The notes: a model not told the origin generated them from the letters alone. Positions 18,563 through 27,169 are shown, counted from the stretch's first letter. The stretch: 64,000 bases of DNA from Clostridiaceae bacterium (GCA_902363375.1 CABIZX010000003.1:64097-128096), one strand, 5' to 3'. A program made the numbers and translations.

Positions 18563-19684
18563 TTAAGATGAAATCACCTTTTTATAACTCTCCAGGGTAT
18601 TTATTGCCGTACTTTCCCAAGATAAAGAATTTACTTTCATAAAGCCTTTAAGAATTAAATCATCTCTAATTTTACTATCTAGTAAAGTTATTAAGATGCT
18701 CTCTGAAAGTTCATTTATATCCTTAGGTGAACAAAGCATGGCGCTATCACCTAAAATTTCTGGTATAGAAGTTACGTTAGATGCAACTACAGGTACGCCG
18801 CATGCCATAGCCTCTATAGGGGGAAGTCCGAAGCCTTCATAGAAGGAAGGATATACTAAGAGTGATGCATTGTTATATAAATAAGGCATATGTTCCATGG
18901 CTATGAATCCAGGAAATATAACTTTATCGTCGATATTTAACTTTTCAGAAAGATTTTTATAAATACTATAGGATTTGCCTTTAGTTCCCGCTATAACTAA
19001 TTTCATATCACTAGGAAGCTGACTATGAATTTTACTAAAAGCTTCTATGAGTCCAGAGATATTTTTTCTAGGACTAAAGCCTCCAGTATATAAAATATAA
19101 TTTTTAGGCAGAGAATAGTATTTTTTCATTATGGTACTGCATAGAATTTTATCAAGGGGTCTATATATATCTTCACTAGCTAAGTAGGTAACATAGATTT
19201 TTTCTTTAGGAAAATTAAAGTCTTTTGCGATATCTTCCTTTGAAAAGTTAGAGACAGTAATTATACCATCACATCTACTTACTATATTCTCCATTTCTTT
19301 ATTAAATAGACTTAGGTATTTGTCTCCAACTGTTTCTGGCATATGAGCTGGAATTGTATCATGAAGAGTAATAACAAAAGGAATGTTATGATCTAATGGT
19401 AAACCAATACCATTTTGAGGTACATGGTATATGTTTAAATCTTCGTTACTTAAGTTTATAGGAAGGCTAACGCTTTCCCAAAAGTTATTAGTATTGTTAT
19501 TTGGAACAGGAGAAATTTTAAAATTAGAATTAAGGGTGATGGAGGTAGAGTCACCATCATTAAATAGGGTGTACTTATTTACAGAGTCAACTTTATTAAT
19601 GGCATTCATAAGTTGATAAGCATAGGTGCCTATACCTGTACCTCTATACCATTTGGCGGCTCTGATGTCGATACCAATATTCAT
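18563..19684 (-). CDS. Glycosyltransferase family 4 (GT-B), spore-coat locus copy 2
   Basis: 373 aa, paralogue of the 14122–15255 product, with the same opening (NIGIDIRAAKWYRGTGIGTYAYQL), HVPQNGIGL and HDTIPAHMPETVGDKYL segments, YILYTGGFSPRKN, and the GT4 donor-site segment [27 protein letters not shown] retaining sugar transferase of unknown donor, cytoplasmic. The minus-strand ATG at 19684 has AAAGGAGTA upstream. It is divergent from cotS copy 3 by 120 bases, repeating the geometry of the first module. Confidence 0.87.
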   Translation of the reverse strand: MNIGIDIRAAKWYRGTGIGTYAYQLMNAINKVDSVNKYTLFNDGDSTSITLNSNFKISPVPNNNTNNFWESVSLPINLSNEDLNIYHVPQNGIGLPLDHNIPFVITLHDTIPAHMPETVGDKYLSLFNKEMENIVSRCDGIITVSNFSKEDIAKDFNFPKEKIYVTYLASEDIYRPLDKILCSTIMKKYYSLPKNYILYTGGFSPRKNISGLIEAFSKIHSQLPSDMKLVIAGTKGKSYSIYKNLSEKLNIDDKVIFPGFIAMEHMPYLYNNASLLVYPSFYEGFGLPPIEAMACGVPVVASNVTSIPEILGDSAMLCSPKDINELSESILITLLDSKIRDDLILKGFMKVNSLSWESTAINTLESYKKVISS

Positions 19685-19804
19685 ACAAATACTCCTTTAT
19701 AATAGGTTATTATAATCTATACTATTCAATTAAAGTCAAATATGTTATGAACTATTCTAAATTATGATACTAATACATATAAATTATAGAGGGGGTGCGG
19801 AATT

Positions 19805-20806
19805 ATGATGAGAGAGTTTGAAATTGAACGTCAGTTTGATATTAAAATTGAAAGTATTAAACCTAATAAGGGTGTATATCAATTAAAAACCAGTAAGGGT
19901 ATCAGATGTTTAAAGAAAATAAACTATGGTACTCAAAAGCTACTCTTTGTATATGGCGCTAAGGAGCATCTATACGAAAATGGGTTTAAGAACATAGATA
20001 GATATTATCTTAATACGGAAGATAAACCATATGCTTTAGTAAATGAAGATATTTATACCTTATCGCAATGGATAGAAGGAAGAGAATGTGATTTTCATAG
20101 TGATGATGACTTAATATTGGCATCTAAAGCTTTAGCTAATTTTCATTTAGCATCAAAGGGCTATGAACCATCAGAAAATAGTAAATTAAAATCAGATCTA
20201 GGAAGATGGCCTCACTTGATGGAAAAAAGAATAAAGTCCTTTGATAAGATGAAAGAAATGGTGAGGAAAAAGAGAAATCATAAGAGTGAGTTTGATTTAA
20301 ATTATATAAAGTCTATGGACTATTACAAAGCGTTAGGACTAAAGGCTTTGGAAGTTTTAAATCAATCGAATTATTATAATATCTGTAGGATATCTGAAGA
20401 GGAAAAAAGCTTTTGTCATCATGACTTTACTTATCATAACATACTAATAAATGATGATAATGAAGTGAGTATAATTGACTTTGATTACTGTAAACGTGAG
20501 GTTAGAGCTTTTGATTTATCCAATTTTATGATTAAAGTTTTAAAAAGAAGGGATTGGAATTTTGAAATAGCAAAGCTTATTATTAATAACTATAATGAAA
20601 TATCTCCATTAGAAGAGGATGAATATATGGTATTATATGCATTTTTAATGTTTCCTCAAAGATATTGGAGAATATGCAATAGGTATTATTATAATGAAGT
20701 TAATTGGGTACAAAATACTTTCAATAAGAAGATGGAAGAGCTTATACAAGAGCGAGAAAATTTTGAGAGATTTATGAAAGAATTTAAAGAAGAATATAAT
20801 ATTTAA
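19805..20806 (+). CDS. CotS family spore coat protein, copy 3
   Basis: 333 aa, same family as copies 1 and 2: N-lobe GIRCLKKINYG, LANFHLASKGYE, then CHHDFTYHNILIN and IIDFDYC with all catalytic-loop and metal residues kept. The C-terminal MFPQRYWRICNRYYY matches the ‘FPQDYWQRGIQYY’ block of copy 1. Two consecutive ATGs at 19805 and 19808 lie behind GAGGGGG; either could be used. Monocistronic, ended by a terminator shared with adhE. Confidence 0.82.
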   Translation: MMREFEIERQFDIKIESIKPNKGVYQLKTSKGIRCLKKINYGTQKLLFVYGAKEHLYENGFKNIDRYYLNTEDKPYALVNEDIYTLSQWIEGRECDFHSDDDLILASKALANFHLASKGYEPSENSKLKSDLGRWPHLMEKRIKSFDKMKEMVRKKRNHKSEFDLNYIKSMDYYKALGLKALEVLNQSNYYNICRISEEEKSFCHHDFTYHNILINDDNEVSIIDFDYCKREVRAFDLSNFMIKVLKRRDWNFEIAKLIINNYNEISPLEEDEYMVLYAFLMFPQRYWRICNRYYYNEVNWVQNTFNKKMEELIQERENFERFMKEFKEEYNI

Positions 20807-20828
20807 GGAGATTATCCTTGAGGAGATA

Positions 20829-20867
20829 AAAAAGTTGTGGAATACATAGTACCCACAACTTTTTGTC
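20829..20867. terminator. Bidirectional terminator between cotS copy 3 and adhE
   Basis: AAAAGTTGTGG pairs with CCACAACTTTT around a 12-nt loop, with A-rich and T-rich flanks suited to both converging genes. Confidence 0.8.
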
Positions 20868-20879
20868 TTAGATTTGAAG

Positions 20880-23513
20880 TTAAAATGCATCTCTTATAAG
20901 TTCTGCAATTTCAGAAACAAGAGGTAATCTAGGATTTGCTGTAGTGCATTGGTCCTCAAAAGCTTCATCAGCTAATGTATATAATACAGAATCTAGATGA
21001 TCTTTGGTGACACCACATTGGCTAAGGGTAGTTGGAATATTTAACTCTATCATTAGATTTCTCACTGCATCTACCAAGTTATCTACAGCTTCTTCGCAAG
21101 TAGAGTGGTTTAGTCCTAAGAATTTAGCTATTTCTCTAAATTTTTCAGGAGCTTTATAGTATTCATATTTAGGGAAGGATACAAGTTTACTTGGATTACT
21201 TCCATTATATTTTATAATATGAGGAAGCATAATAGCATTGGCTCTTCCGTGAGGAATATGGAATTCCGAACCTAATTTATGAGCTATACTATGGTTAACC
21301 CCTAGGAAGGCATTAGTAAATGCCATACCAGCTATACAAGAAGCATTGTGCATTTTTTCTCTAGCAACAGCATTATTACCGTCTTTGTAAGCGATAGGTA
21401 GATATTTAAATACAAGCTCTATAGCCTTAAGTGCTAAGGCATCAGTATAATCAGAAGCCATAACAGATACATAAGCCTCTATAGCATGAGTTAGAACATC
21501 AAGTCCTGTATCAGCAGTAACAGATGGAGGTACTGTCATAACTAATTGTGGATCTATTATAGCGATATCAGGAGTAAGTTCATAATCAGCTAAAGGATAC
21601 TTTATATTATTCTCCTTATCAGTTATAACGGCAAAGGAGGTAACTTCAGAACCAGTTCCAGAAGTGGTTGGAATAGCTACTAGCTTAGACTTTTTACCTA
21701 GGTGAGGAAATTTAAAGGCTCTTTTTCTTATATCCATGAATCTAAGCTTAAGACCGTTAAAATCTATATCAGGATTTTCATAGAAAAGCCACATACCTTT
21801 AGCAGCATCCATAGCTGAACCTCCACCAAGAGCAATGATAACGTCTGGCTCAAAGCTATTCATTTGAGCAGTTCCCTTCATAACAGTTTCTGTAGATGGG
21901 TCAGGCTCAACATCTAAAAAGACATTTATATCAAAGTTAGCTTTTTTAAGGTGTTGCATTACTTTAGATACATAACCAAGTCTATCCATAAACTTATCTG
22001 CTACAATAAAGGCTCTTTTCCCTTGCAATTTCTCAAGATATGAAAGGGAGCCAGGCTCAAAGAAAATTCTTTCAGGAACTCTAAACCATTGCATATTAAC
22101 TCTCCTTTTAGCTACACGTTTTATATTGATTAGGTTATTGGCACTAACATTTTGAGTAGTTGAATTTCTTCCCATGGTTCCACACCCTAGAGTTAAGGAT
22201 GGAATATTTACGTTATATATATCACCAATAGCACCTTGAGAAGAAGGTGAGTTTATTATAATTCTTCCAACTTTAACTCTTCTAGAGAACTCTCTAATAA
22301 CTTCATCATTAGTAGAATGAAGAACTGCAGAGTGACCTAAGCCTCCAAAAGCAATCATATTCTCACAAGCGTTTATTCCAGCTTCAGTATTATCAACTAT
22401 AAACATTGAAAGAATTGGACTGAGTTTTTCTCTTGAAAGAGGATAATCACTTCCGATTCCACCAGGTTCACAGATTAAGATTCGAGTACTTTTTGGAACT
22501 TTAATATTAGCCATGGCTGCAATTTTTTCAGCACTTTGTCCTACAATATTTGGATTCATTCCTTGTCTTTTTTCATCTATGGCTACTTTTTGAAGACTTA
22601 ACATTTCATCTTTATTAAGGAAATAGCAATTACGTTGTTTTAATAGATCTATTACTTCATCACTGATTTCTCTATCTATAATTACGGCTTGTTCTGAGGC
22701 ACAAATTGTACCATTATCAAAGGATTTTGAGAGAACTAAATCATTAACAGATCTTTTAATATTAGCTGTTTTTTCTATATAACATGGAACATTTCCAGCG
22801 CCAACTCCAAGGGCTGGTTTTCCAGTAGAATATGCTGATTTAACCATTCCAGGACCACCAGTTGCCAAAATAATATCTACACCAGGATGTAGCATAAGCT
22901 TTTGAGAAGCTTCAATGGAAGGATTACTTATCCATTGAATGCAGTTTTTAGGAGCACCTGCTTCGATAGCTGCATCTAAAAGTAACTTAGCAGCAGCTAT
23001 ACTACATTTTTGAGCCTTAGGGTGAAAGCTGAATATTATAGGATTTTTAGTCTTTATAGCTATAAGCGATTTAAATATTGTAGTGGAAGTTGGGTTTGTA
23101 ACAGGAGTAACTCCAGCTACTACACCTATAGGTTCTGCAACCTCCATGAAGTCTTCCTCTTCGTTTACAATTCCTACAGTTTTTAAATGTTTTATACTGT
23201 TATACACATATTCAGAAGCAAATATATTTTTAGTTATCTTATCTTCATATACACCCATTTGTGTTTCATCTATAGCCATTTTAGCTAGCTCACGATGTTT
23301 GCTTAGGGCTGACATTGTCATTTTTTTAACTATATTATCTATAGAAGTTTGGTCAAAAGTCAAAAAGTTGTCATAGGCACAACGAGCATTTTTAACTAAC
23401 TCATTGATTTCAGAATCTACAATAGATACGTCTTCCGTTGGAAGATGTGGGTTAGAAGTAGGTATAGAATTAGGTTTATTGACAGTCTTTACATTAATAC
23501 TTTTAGTAGACAT
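20880..23513 (-). CDS. adhE: Bifunctional acetaldehyde-CoA/alcohol dehydrogenase
   Basis: 877 aa, the full fused length. The N-terminal CoA-acylating aldehyde dehydrogenase domain (about 25–430) carries the catalytic cysteine in FDNGTICASEQAV. A linker leads to the C-terminal iron-dependent alcohol dehydrogenase (about 470–877) with GGGSAMDAAKGMW (NADH site), PTTSGTGSEVT and the iron ligands in GVNHSIAHKLGSEFHIPHGRANA. It reduces acetyl-CoA to ethanol (or butyryl-CoA to butanol), reoxidising two NADH. ATG at 23513. Its promoter region contains a Rex-like operator, consistent with induction when NADH is high. Flanked by terminators, so monocistronic. Confidence 0.95.
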   Translation of the reverse strand: MSTKSINVKTVNKPNSIPTSNPHLPTEDVSIVDSEINELVKNARCAYDNFLTFDQTSIDNIVKKMTMSALSKHRELAKMAIDETQMGVYEDKITKNIFASEYVYNSIKHLKTVGIVNEEEDFMEVAEPIGVVAGVTPVTNPTSTTIFKSLIAIKTKNPIIFSFHPKAQKCSIAAAKLLLDAAIEAGAPKNCIQWISNPSIEASQKLMLHPGVDIILATGGPGMVKSAYSTGKPALGVGAGNVPCYIEKTANIKRSVNDLVLSKSFDNGTICASEQAVIIDREISDEVIDLLKQRNCYFLNKDEMLSLQKVAIDEKRQGMNPNIVGQSAEKIAAMANIKVPKSTRILICEPGGIGSDYPLSREKLSPILSMFIVDNTEAGINACENMIAFGGLGHSAVLHSTNDEVIREFSRRVKVGRIIINSPSSQGAIGDIYNVNIPSLTLGCGTMGRNSTTQNVSANNLINIKRVAKRRVNMQWFRVPERIFFEPGSLSYLEKLQGKRAFIVADKFMDRLGYVSKVMQHLKKANFDINVFLDVEPDPSTETVMKGTAQMNSFEPDVIIALGGGSAMDAAKGMWLFYENPDIDFNGLKLRFMDIRKRAFKFPHLGKKSKLVAIPTTSGTGSEVTSFAVITDKENNIKYPLADYELTPDIAIIDPQLVMTVPPSVTADTGLDVLTHAIEAYVSVMASDYTDALALKAIELVFKYLPIAYKDGNNAVAREKMHNASCIAGMAFTNAFLGVNHSIAHKLGSEFHIPHGRANAIMLPHIIKYNGSNPSKLVSFPKYEYYKAPEKFREIAKFLGLNHSTCEEAVDNLVDAVRNLMIELNIPTTLSQCGVTKDHLDSVLYTLADEAFEDQCTTANPRLPLVSEIAELIRDAF

Positions 23514-23534
23514 TTTATAATATACCCCCAGACT

Positions 23535-23585
23535 TTGTTATTTATTTAACTAAATATATTATATCGCAAACAAATAAAAAATCAA
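23535..23585 (-). promoter_or_regulatory. adhE promoter with Rex-like operator
   Basis: On the minus strand TTGATT (23585–23580), 16 bases, then TATAAT (23563–23558) forms a sigma-A promoter. On the plus strand, 23535–23552 reads TTGTTATTTATTTAACTA, one base short of the two half-sites TTGTTA/TAACAA of the redox repressor Rex. It lies between the −10 and the ribosome site, where a bound repressor would block elongation. Rex control of adhE is established in clostridia; the site here is read by eye. Confidence 0.6.
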
Positions 23586-23699
23586 GTTATTTAGTTAAAA
23601 TTTTATCAAATTTTTATATTAATACAGATACGTTAATATTTCACAAATATTAAGTAAAATTCATACTATATAACTAGGAAATCATAAGGAGCGGTACAC

Positions 23700-24608
23700 A
23701 TGAATATAGGCGATAGAGTAGTCAGAAAGTCTTATAATAAAGATATTGTCTTTAAAATAATAGATATAGAGGTTGATGACAACGGTATTAAAAAGTATTT
23801 ATTAAAAGGTTTAAATATAAGAATTGAAGCAGATAGCGTAGAAGACGATTTAGAAGTTATTAATAATGAAGTTGTAGGCGAAAAAGATAAGGTATTTAAT
23901 AAAAAAGTAAATACTGCACTAAAGAAGGTTTTATTATCAAGGTCAGTTCCGGGTACAAATTCAACTGCATTAAGGGTTATAGAGAGTGAAGTTAGCAGAA
24001 AAGAAAGAAAAAGTTCTTCCTTAAAAAACAGTGAATTATTTTTCGGAAGACCAGGAAAAATTCTTCATATTGATGGTGATCCTCAATATTTAGATATTTG
24101 TTTAAAAACATACAAGCAACTATCTATTGAGGCTGTAGGTAAGGTAATAGCAGAAAAGGACCAACCCTCAGTAATATTAGATTTAGTAAAGGAAATAAAT
24201 CCAGATATAGTTGTAATTACAGGACATGATGGAATGAGTAAAAATATTTTAGACTACATGGATCTAGGAAATTATAGAAATTCAAAGTACTTTGTAGAAT
24301 GTGTTTCCTTACTAAGAAGTTATAATTCCAATTATGATGATTTGGTGATTTTTGCAGGAGCATGTCAATCAAACTATGAAGCTTTACTAGATGCAGGTGC
24401 TAATTTTGCATCATCCCCCAGCAGAGTATTAATTCATTGTTTAGATCCTGTACTCATTTGTGAGAAAGTAGCTTATACTAATATAGATGATATCGTAAAT
24501 ATTGAAGATGTAATTCAAAATACAATTACAGGAATTAAAGGGGTAGGAGGATTACAGACTAGAGGAAAATATAGAACAGGATACCCTAAATCACAGTATG
24601 TAAAATAA
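23700..24608 (+). CDS. yabG: Sporulation-specific protease YabG
   Basis: 302 aa. The N-terminal MNIGDRVVRKSYNKDIVFKI beta-barrel-like region and the central ILHIDGDPQYLDICLKTYKQL…VVITGHDGM and FAGACQSNYEALLDAGANFASSP blocks are characteristic of YabG, the mother-cell cysteine protease that trims coat proteins (and SpoIVA/CspBA-type substrates in clostridia). Candidate catalytic His is in TGHDG and Cys in GACQSN. AAGGAGCGG precedes the ATG. The last 27 codons and the terminator are present a second time at 28824–28954. In B. subtilis and most clostridia veg follows directly, so the 4.3 kb after this gene is an insertion. Confidence 0.93.
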   Translation: MNIGDRVVRKSYNKDIVFKIIDIEVDDNGIKKYLLKGLNIRIEADSVEDDLEVINNEVVGEKDKVFNKKVNTALKKVLLSRSVPGTNSTALRVIESEVSRKERKSSSLKNSELFFGRPGKILHIDGDPQYLDICLKTYKQLSIEAVGKVIAEKDQPSVILDLVKEINPDIVVITGHDGMSKNILDYMDLGNYRNSKYFVECVSLLRSYNSNYDDLVIFAGACQSNYEALLDAGANFASSPSRVLIHCLDPVLICEKVAYTNIDDIVNIEDVIQNTITGIKGVGGLQTRGKYRTGYPKSQYVK

Positions 24609-24657
24609 TAATTAAGGATGCTTAAAATAATGAAAATTATTTTAGTGTCCTATTTTT
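24527..24657. repeat. yabG 3'-end direct repeat, copy 1 (left boundary of island)
   Basis: 131 bases covering the last 27 codons of yabG, its stop and its terminator. They recur at 28824–28954 at an offset of 4297 with a single T/C difference (24646 versus 28943, in the terminator stem). The flanks differ immediately on both sides. Confidence 0.95.
24616..24657 (+). terminator. yabG terminator
   Basis: GGATGCTTAAAATAAT pairs with ATTATTTTAGTGTCC (with wobbles and one bulge) and is followed by TATTTTT. A second copy lies at 28913–28954. Confidence 0.7.
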
Positions 24658-24671
24658 ATGATATATGGAAG

Positions 24672-24755
24672 TTGATATATCAGAGTAATTTATTCTTATT
24701 TTATGATAGGATTTTATTTTTAGATTAAAGATCGTGACTTCATAAAATGTTTGGT
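24672..24755 (-). pseudogene. Fragment of a YcxB-like gene
   Basis: Minus-strand translation of this stretch gives YQTFYEVTIF and then IKSYHKIRINYSDIS. It closely matches the middle of the intact gene at 27874–28479 (YQTFYEITLF … RSYHKIRINYSDIS). It has neither start nor end and merges into repeat A, so it is a leftover of a lost paralogue. Confidence 0.8.
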
Positions 24756-24844
24756 AATAGAGATATGTTAATCCGTTTTATATGAACTCACATATCTTTT
24801 TTTATTAATTTAATAGTTAAACTAAAATATTTTTAAATGAACTT
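24720..24844. repeat. Island repeat A, copy 1
   Basis: 125 bases nearly identical (three substitutions seen) to 27045–27169, offset 2325. The left part derives from the YcxB-like gene. The middle holds a terminator-like hairpin (AGATATGT / ACATATCT then seven T, 24761–24804). The right part encodes the same short frame (TKIFLNEL) that continues into a different ORF at each copy. Confidence 0.9.
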
Positions 24845-24982
24845 GTAACAAGAAAAATTATAAGCAAAAAGCAATTGTATGTATTAATAGAAAAATATTA
24901 TCATGATTGCACAGATAAAGAAATAGCAGATGATTTAGAAGCTAGTAGACAAGTTATAAGTAAAATGTATAAAAAGTTATAG
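24821..24982 (+). pseudogene. C-terminal fragment of a UviA/TcdR-like sigma factor
   Basis: A 53-residue open frame with no start, beginning after a stop inside repeat A. ISKKQLYVLIEKYYHDCTD, then KEIADDLEASRQVISKMYKKL, is a typical region-4 helix-turn-helix of the extracytoplasmic-like group 5 sigma factors (TcdR, BotR, TetR, UviA) that control clostridial toxin and bacteriocin genes. Regions 2 and 3 are missing. Its position just upstream of a UviB-like remnant repeats the uviA–uviB order known from clostridial bacteriocin plasmids. Family assignment is by eye. Confidence 0.6.
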
Positions 24983-25041
24983 ATAATATAAGAAAGTATA
25001 TAAATTAAAGGAGTGTTAATTAAAAAATGGAGAAGTAAATT

Positions 25042-25155
25042 ATGAAAGCAGCATTATCACAAGGTATATGGGCTGTTTTAAGTATATTTTTATTATTTTA
25101 TATATTAAAGGTACAAGAAAAAAGAGATCAAAAACTTATACCAAAGCACAGTTAG
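25042..25155 (+). pseudogene. Truncated BhlA/UviB-like holin
   Basis: 37 codons: ALSQGIWAVLSIFLLFYILKV is the single membrane helix, followed by QEKRDQK, as in the BhlA/UviB holin-like family (normally 60–80 aa with a charged coiled tail). The tail is lost after ~30 residues by a frame change. Upstream, ATG GAG AAG TAA at 25027 looks like the original start broken by another small change. AAAGGAG lies at ~25010 and GGAGAA at ~25029. Probably non-functional. Confidence 0.65.
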
Positions 25156-25350
25156 AAGGAATTATAGGTTCATTAAATATTACACCAACAGATAATATAG
25201 TAAATGGAATTGCTGGAATAGTATTAGGCCAAACTGGGCATTGGACAAGCAACCTTTGCAATGAAAGAAAAGAAAAAATATGAAGCGATATTAAACAAAG
25301 CTAAAAATTCATCTTCGATAACTATACAAATTGAGTATAGATATATTTAA
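25110..25350 (+). pseudogene. Frameshifted remnant of a small unknown protein
   Basis: Two overlapping frames join into one plausible product. TYTKAQLEGIIGSLNITP…GIAGIVLGQTG is read up to about 25240. Then, after an apparent one-base insertion, GQATFAMKEKKKYEAILNK…IQIEYRYI runs to the stop at 25350. The Gly/Ile-rich middle suggests a hydrophobic segment. No family recognised. It is the third remnant of the first plus-strand unit of the island and faces a small membrane gene across a terminator. Confidence 0.5.
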
Positions 25351-25410
25351 CAAGGGAAAAATAAGCAAAGTTGGGTTCTGACAGGCAATTATAAGTACTA
25401 ATATAAAAAA

Positions 25411-25441
25411 TAAATAAGTCTTTAAATTAAAGACTTATTTA
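25411..25441. terminator. Bidirectional terminator, island unit 1
   Basis: TAAATAAGTCTTTAA and TTAAAGACTTATTTA form a 15-bp stem separating the plus-strand remnants from the minus-strand 58-aa gene. Confidence 0.75.
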
Positions 25442-25443
25442 TT

Positions 25444-25620
25444 CTAATTTCTATGAGCATTTCTAAATGAATATAGAATCTCTGTAGCTATTATTAGAAC
25501 TGCTAATATTATGTATAAAATAAAGTTATAAGGATAAGGAAGTCTAGACGGAACAAATATAAATATCGTAAATAATACTATTTTTATAAGTAAATTAATA
25601 TAAAAGATTTTATCTCTCAT
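25444..25620 (-). CDS. Small two-helix membrane protein, 58 aa (island unit 1)
   Basis: The minus-strand ATG at 25620 is preceded by AAAAGGGGG at ideal distance. The product has two hydrophobic helices: about residues 7–23 (YINLLIKIVLFTIFIFV) and 33–50 (FILYIILAVLIIATEILY), with a Pro/Tyr turn between and a basic end. Too short for usual ORF cut-offs, but the ribosome site, intact frame and terminator support it. Its convergent position against toxin/bacteriocin-like remnants is the same as for the other two minus-strand island genes, so it may be an immunity protein. No family recognised. Confidence 0.65.
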   Translation of the reverse strand: MRDKIFYINLLIKIVLFTIFIFVPSRLPYPYNFILYIILAVLIIATEILYSFRNAHRN

Positions 25621-25801
25621 GAATATTATCCCCCTTTTTATATATAGTGTATTTATTGTTAAATATGTAACTAATTTAATTGTACTTGAGTTTATGACTT
25701 TATTAAACTAAAACTACATAAAAGGTATTAAATATAACCTAAATTTCAATTAACTATAAATTAAATTATTTTTATCTTTCCAAATGATTTATTTTTCTTA
25801 G

Positions 25802-26185
25802 GATAAAGATGGTCTATACGTAAATGTATCTAATTTATTCGCATCGATGCAAGCGTTTATCGTTGATATCTTTAATAAAGAATGGTTTAGCTGGGCTGGA
25901 GATTTAGCTTCTTCCGTCAATTCAATAATGAGTAAGTTTTATGCTGGTAGTAATTTTGATAAATTGGTTCAAGAGTCAGAATTATATTTTTTTAAGAGTG
26001 ATGGTTTCTTTCGCGAAAGTGATTTAACAGCTAATTTTGATGGAGAGTATATAGCATATCAAATTAGGAATTATGGAAAGACACTGCTAGAGGAGATTGA
26101 ATATTATAATAGTTTATTAATTGGAAGATATAAGCTAGTAACTAATCTTCAAGGAACAATTCTAGATGCTTATGTATATGGATAA
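25802..26185 (+). pseudogene. N-truncated ORF (island unit 2)
   Basis: 127 codons are open from directly after a TAG. The first ATG is at 25847 but has no ribosome site, and the frame reads sensibly before it (KDGLYVNVSNLF). The sequence looks like the C-terminal part of a larger soluble protein: AFIVDIFNKEWFSWAGDL, a helical middle and TLLEEIEYYNSLLIGRYKL. No family recognised. Its stop overlaps the ATG of the next short ORF (TAATG). It converges on a minus-strand membrane gene. Confidence 0.5.
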
Positions 26186-26289
26186 TGAAAGATAGTAACC
26201 TAGTATCAAGTTTTGATATTAAGTTGAAAGAAGAACAATATACCTCTATTGTAGGGACCTATTTAAGTAAAATAAAAAGACGTATATAA
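26185..26289 (+). CDS. Very short ORF, 34 aa, translationally coupled
   Basis: The ATG overlaps the preceding stop in a TAATG junction, the classic coupling arrangement. The product (MKDSNLVSSFDIKLKEEQ, then YTSIVGTYLSKIKRRI) is charged and probably helical. It ends just before a strong bidirectional terminator. It may be a small partner of the upstream product or the head of a truncated gene. No family recognised. Confidence 0.4.
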   Translation: MKDSNLVSSFDIKLKEEQYTSIVGTYLSKIKRRI

Positions 26290-26331
26290 ATAAAGCATAA
26301 GCCTAATATTTATTAGGCTTATGCTTTATTT
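26288..26331. terminator. Perfect bidirectional terminator, island unit 2
   Basis: A 21-bp perfect stem (AAATAAAGCATAAGCCTAATA and its complement) with a 2-nt loop. The minus-strand gene's stop codon lies inside one arm. Confidence 0.85.
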
Positions 26332-26903
26332 ATATTTATTTTTATGAGATTGCCTGGAAGAATTTCGAAGTTTTTATTTTTCAGTGTATTTTTAAAATAA
26401 CTATTCTCTTGAGAAGTTTTATATGATTCAATAAAATTTTTAGCAGCTTCACCTGATATTACTATATATTCCTCTTCTTGATATATAAAATAAGTACCAT
26501 GGAGTGTAGGTGCATTTAAATCCTTTTTAAAGAAAAAATATACTTTTTTATAAAACTTAGAACTTATTTCATCAGGATCGCCACTAAGAGAGCTATCATA
26601 AAAACGATTAACTATTATTGTATTCTTATTTTGTAACATATTTATTTCATATGTGCCGATATAATTATGAAGAACAGCTATTGAATAAATAATTACTAGT
26701 ATAAGCGTAAATTTTAATACATCTTTATCTTTTTTTATTTTTACGTATATGATTGCTATGCATATATAGAGTGCTAGATATGTATATATATATAAGTTAT
26801 TCATTAGTGTAAGTCCATTACTTTTCATAACTATAATTGTAAATGGAATAACAAATAAAAGAGTAAGAGATATGTTTTTTATTATTATATTCTTCTTTTT
26901 CAT
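26319..26903 (-). CDS. Membrane protein with extracytoplasmic C-terminal domain, 194 aa (island unit 2)
   Basis: Three predicted helices in the first ~100 residues (about 9–26, 34–54 and 64–82) with Lys-rich flanks, then a ~110-residue soluble domain (YEINMLQNKNTIIVNRFYDSS … EYIVISGEAAKNFIESY). No enzyme motif is seen and no family recognised. ATG at 26903 with GGGAGAA upstream. The upstream 118 bases are repeat B, shared with the YcxB-like gene at 27874, so the two are probably regulated alike. Placement opposite a truncated plus-strand ORF suggests an immunity-type role (inference). Confidence 0.65.
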   Translation of the reverse strand: MKKKNIIIKNISLTLLFVIPFTIIVMKSNGLTLMNNLYIYTYLALYICIAIIYVKIKKDKDVLKFTLILVIIYSIAVLHNYIGTYEINMLQNKNTIIVNRFYDSSLSGDPDEISSKFYKKVYFFFKKDLNAPTLHGTYFIYQEEEYIVISGEAAKNFIESYKTSQENSYFKNTLKNKNFEILPGNLIKININKA

Positions 26904-26922
26904 ATTATTCTCCCTTATATAA

Positions 26923-27040
26923 TAAACATATTATCATAATTATTATTATATATATAATTTCATATAATTGTATACATTTAAGTATATAAATAGAAGTAGT
27001 CAAGATTAAAATAAAATTATCCTTATAAAATATGGAAAAT
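26923..27040. repeat. Island repeat B, copy 1 (leader of minus-strand gene)
   Basis: 118 AT-rich bases that match 28526–28647 with scattered substitutions and small indels. Both copies lie just upstream of a minus-strand island gene and so probably contain its promoter. Copy 1 abuts repeat A copy 2. Confidence 0.85.
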
Positions 27041-27044
27041 AAAA

Positions 27045-27169
27045 TTAGATTAAAGATTGTGACTTCATAAAATGTTTGGTAATAGAGATATGTTAATCCA
27101 TTTTATATGAATTCACATATCTTTTTTTATTAATTTAATAGTTAAACTAAAATATTTTTAAATGAACTT
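27045..27169. repeat. Island repeat A, copy 2
   Basis: Same 125-base element as 24720–24844, including the YcxB-gene-derived end, the hairpin-plus-T7 terminator (27086–27129) and the TKIFLNEL frame. It joins directly to repeat B on its left and to a different ORF on its right. Confidence 0.9.
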
